This document shows positions 32,023 through 32,409 of a DNA stretch of 32,409 nt, in pieces; position 1 is the stretch's first letter; each line of letters starts with the position of its first letter. Both the position numbers and the translations under genes were made by a program. Below the pieces are notes generated by a model that saw nothing but the letters and a program-made list of their open reading frames with translations, was not told the DNA's origin and ran no database searches. The stretch comes from Clostridiales bacterium (GTDB lineage: Bacteria; Bacillota; Clostridia; Oscillospirales; Oscillospiraceae): contig SFEG01000017.1 of NCBI GenBank assembly GCA_004558025.1, forward strand, positions 1-32,409, written 5' to 3'.

Positions 32023-32238
32023 TTATTCTGCTGCACACATATTCCCGCACGCCGAGGGTCGTTGTATGACACTCTCTGAGACTGCGTCGACTGTCATTAT
32101 TCCCAGCTCGTTATAGCACCAGCGCTGGAATAATCTAAGCGTCTGCTCGTAGCTGTTCATGGTCTTTTGTCTGAGCTGCCTTATATGGCAATAAACTAAA
32201 TATTCCTCTATCAAGCTGTCAAAACTCAAGTCTGCCAT
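32023..32238 (-). pseudogene. N-terminal fragment of a tyrosine recombinase
   Basis: ATG 32238 is preceded by AAGGGAG at an 11-base distance. Residues 1-56 form the SAM-like core-binding domain of Xer/phage integrases (FDSLIEEYLVYCHIRQL, KTMNSYEQTLRLFQRWC). After SESVIQ the frame changes to RPSACGNMCAAE and stops. The whole catalytic domain with the RHRY residues is absent. Another frame over the last part reads GVREYVCSRIRTL, which might be a separate C-terminal remnant. Confidence 0.75.
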
Positions 32239-32257
32239 AAAATGAAAAACTCCCTTG

Positions 32258-32367
32258 TTTATCGGTAAGATTTCTACTCAATAAATCAAGAGAGTTTATT
32301 TTGGTGCTCAAAAACAGTTTATCGGCTTAAAACATATTTTTTATCGGGATTTTGGAATATTCATCGG
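32258..32367. repeat. TTTATCGG direct repeats upstream of the recombinase fragment
   Basis: TTTATCGG occurs at 32258-32265, 32318-32325 and 32340-32347, with a variant TTCATCGG at about 32360-32367. All are in one orientation. Repeats like these upstream of a recombinase gene may be its binding sites or a regulatory element. Confidence 0.45.
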
Positions 32368-32409
32368 TATAGTACCACATTTATCCACCAGGCAAAGCAT
32401 TGAGTCACC

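Overview
The window looks like chromosome of a Clostridia-type Firmicute, most likely a gut Oscillospirales relative. The reasons are strong AGGAGG ribosome sites, T-box and TPP leaders, the rpmH-rnpA-yidD-yidC-jag block, a RicT/YaaT homologue, several S-layer-homology (SLH) surface proteins, and a fairly GC-rich core. This is inferred from gene content; no marker phylogeny was possible.

Layout. (1) Positions 1-5683 look like the edge of an integrative/conjugative element abutting the 3' end of guaA. It holds parA, parB, a proline-rich lipoprotein, a truncated thioester-domain adhesin, a RadC-type JAB domain joined to an unrelated protein tail, and a beheaded membrane protein, all on the minus strand. 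The 685 bases between parA and guaA contain a candidate structured RNA, a terminator and four copies of GTGCAACC arranged like recombinase arm sites. (2) 5684-10770 is a minus-strand operon nadE-purB-purA-guaA with a clear sigma-A promoter. (3) 10991-15206 carries an exported GH24 lysozyme with SLH repeats, a small membrane protein with one repeat domain, ricT with a long basic tail, and holB. (4) 15426-18995 has a probably frameshifted small membrane protein, then rpmH-rnpA-yidD-yidC-jag-acpP on the minus strand. (5) 19138-21093 holds a TPP-riboswitch-controlled thiT and a queH-queT pair for queuosine salvage behind a perfect consensus promoter. (6) 21185-24198 holds an exported metallophosphoesterase with three SLH repeats and a small two-helix membrane protein.

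(7) 24317-31392 is the most interesting core region: two complete paralogous ABC uptake systems of the TrpX (ABC_sub_bind) type, arranged divergently. The right-hand copy is preceded by a T-box leader whose specifier reads TGG (Trp), so it is probably trpXYZ. The left-hand copy has no T-box. It has a promoter, a 51-codon reading frame rich in Tyr and Phe codons, mutually exclusive GCAGAC/GTCTGC hairpins and an intrinsic terminator, which together look like a ribosome-mediated attenuator. Between the two systems lies a decayed FMN-binding/SLH gene with a perfect palindrome as its probable operator.

(8) 31393-32409 is debris: a long inverted repeat, the tail of a CstA-like transporter, the frameshifted tail of a Doc toxin, and the first third of a tyrosine recombinase with TTTATCGG repeats upstream. 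Both window edges are therefore built of truncated genes, while the middle is orderly. Some of the edge junctions could be assembly chimeras and deserve checking against reads.
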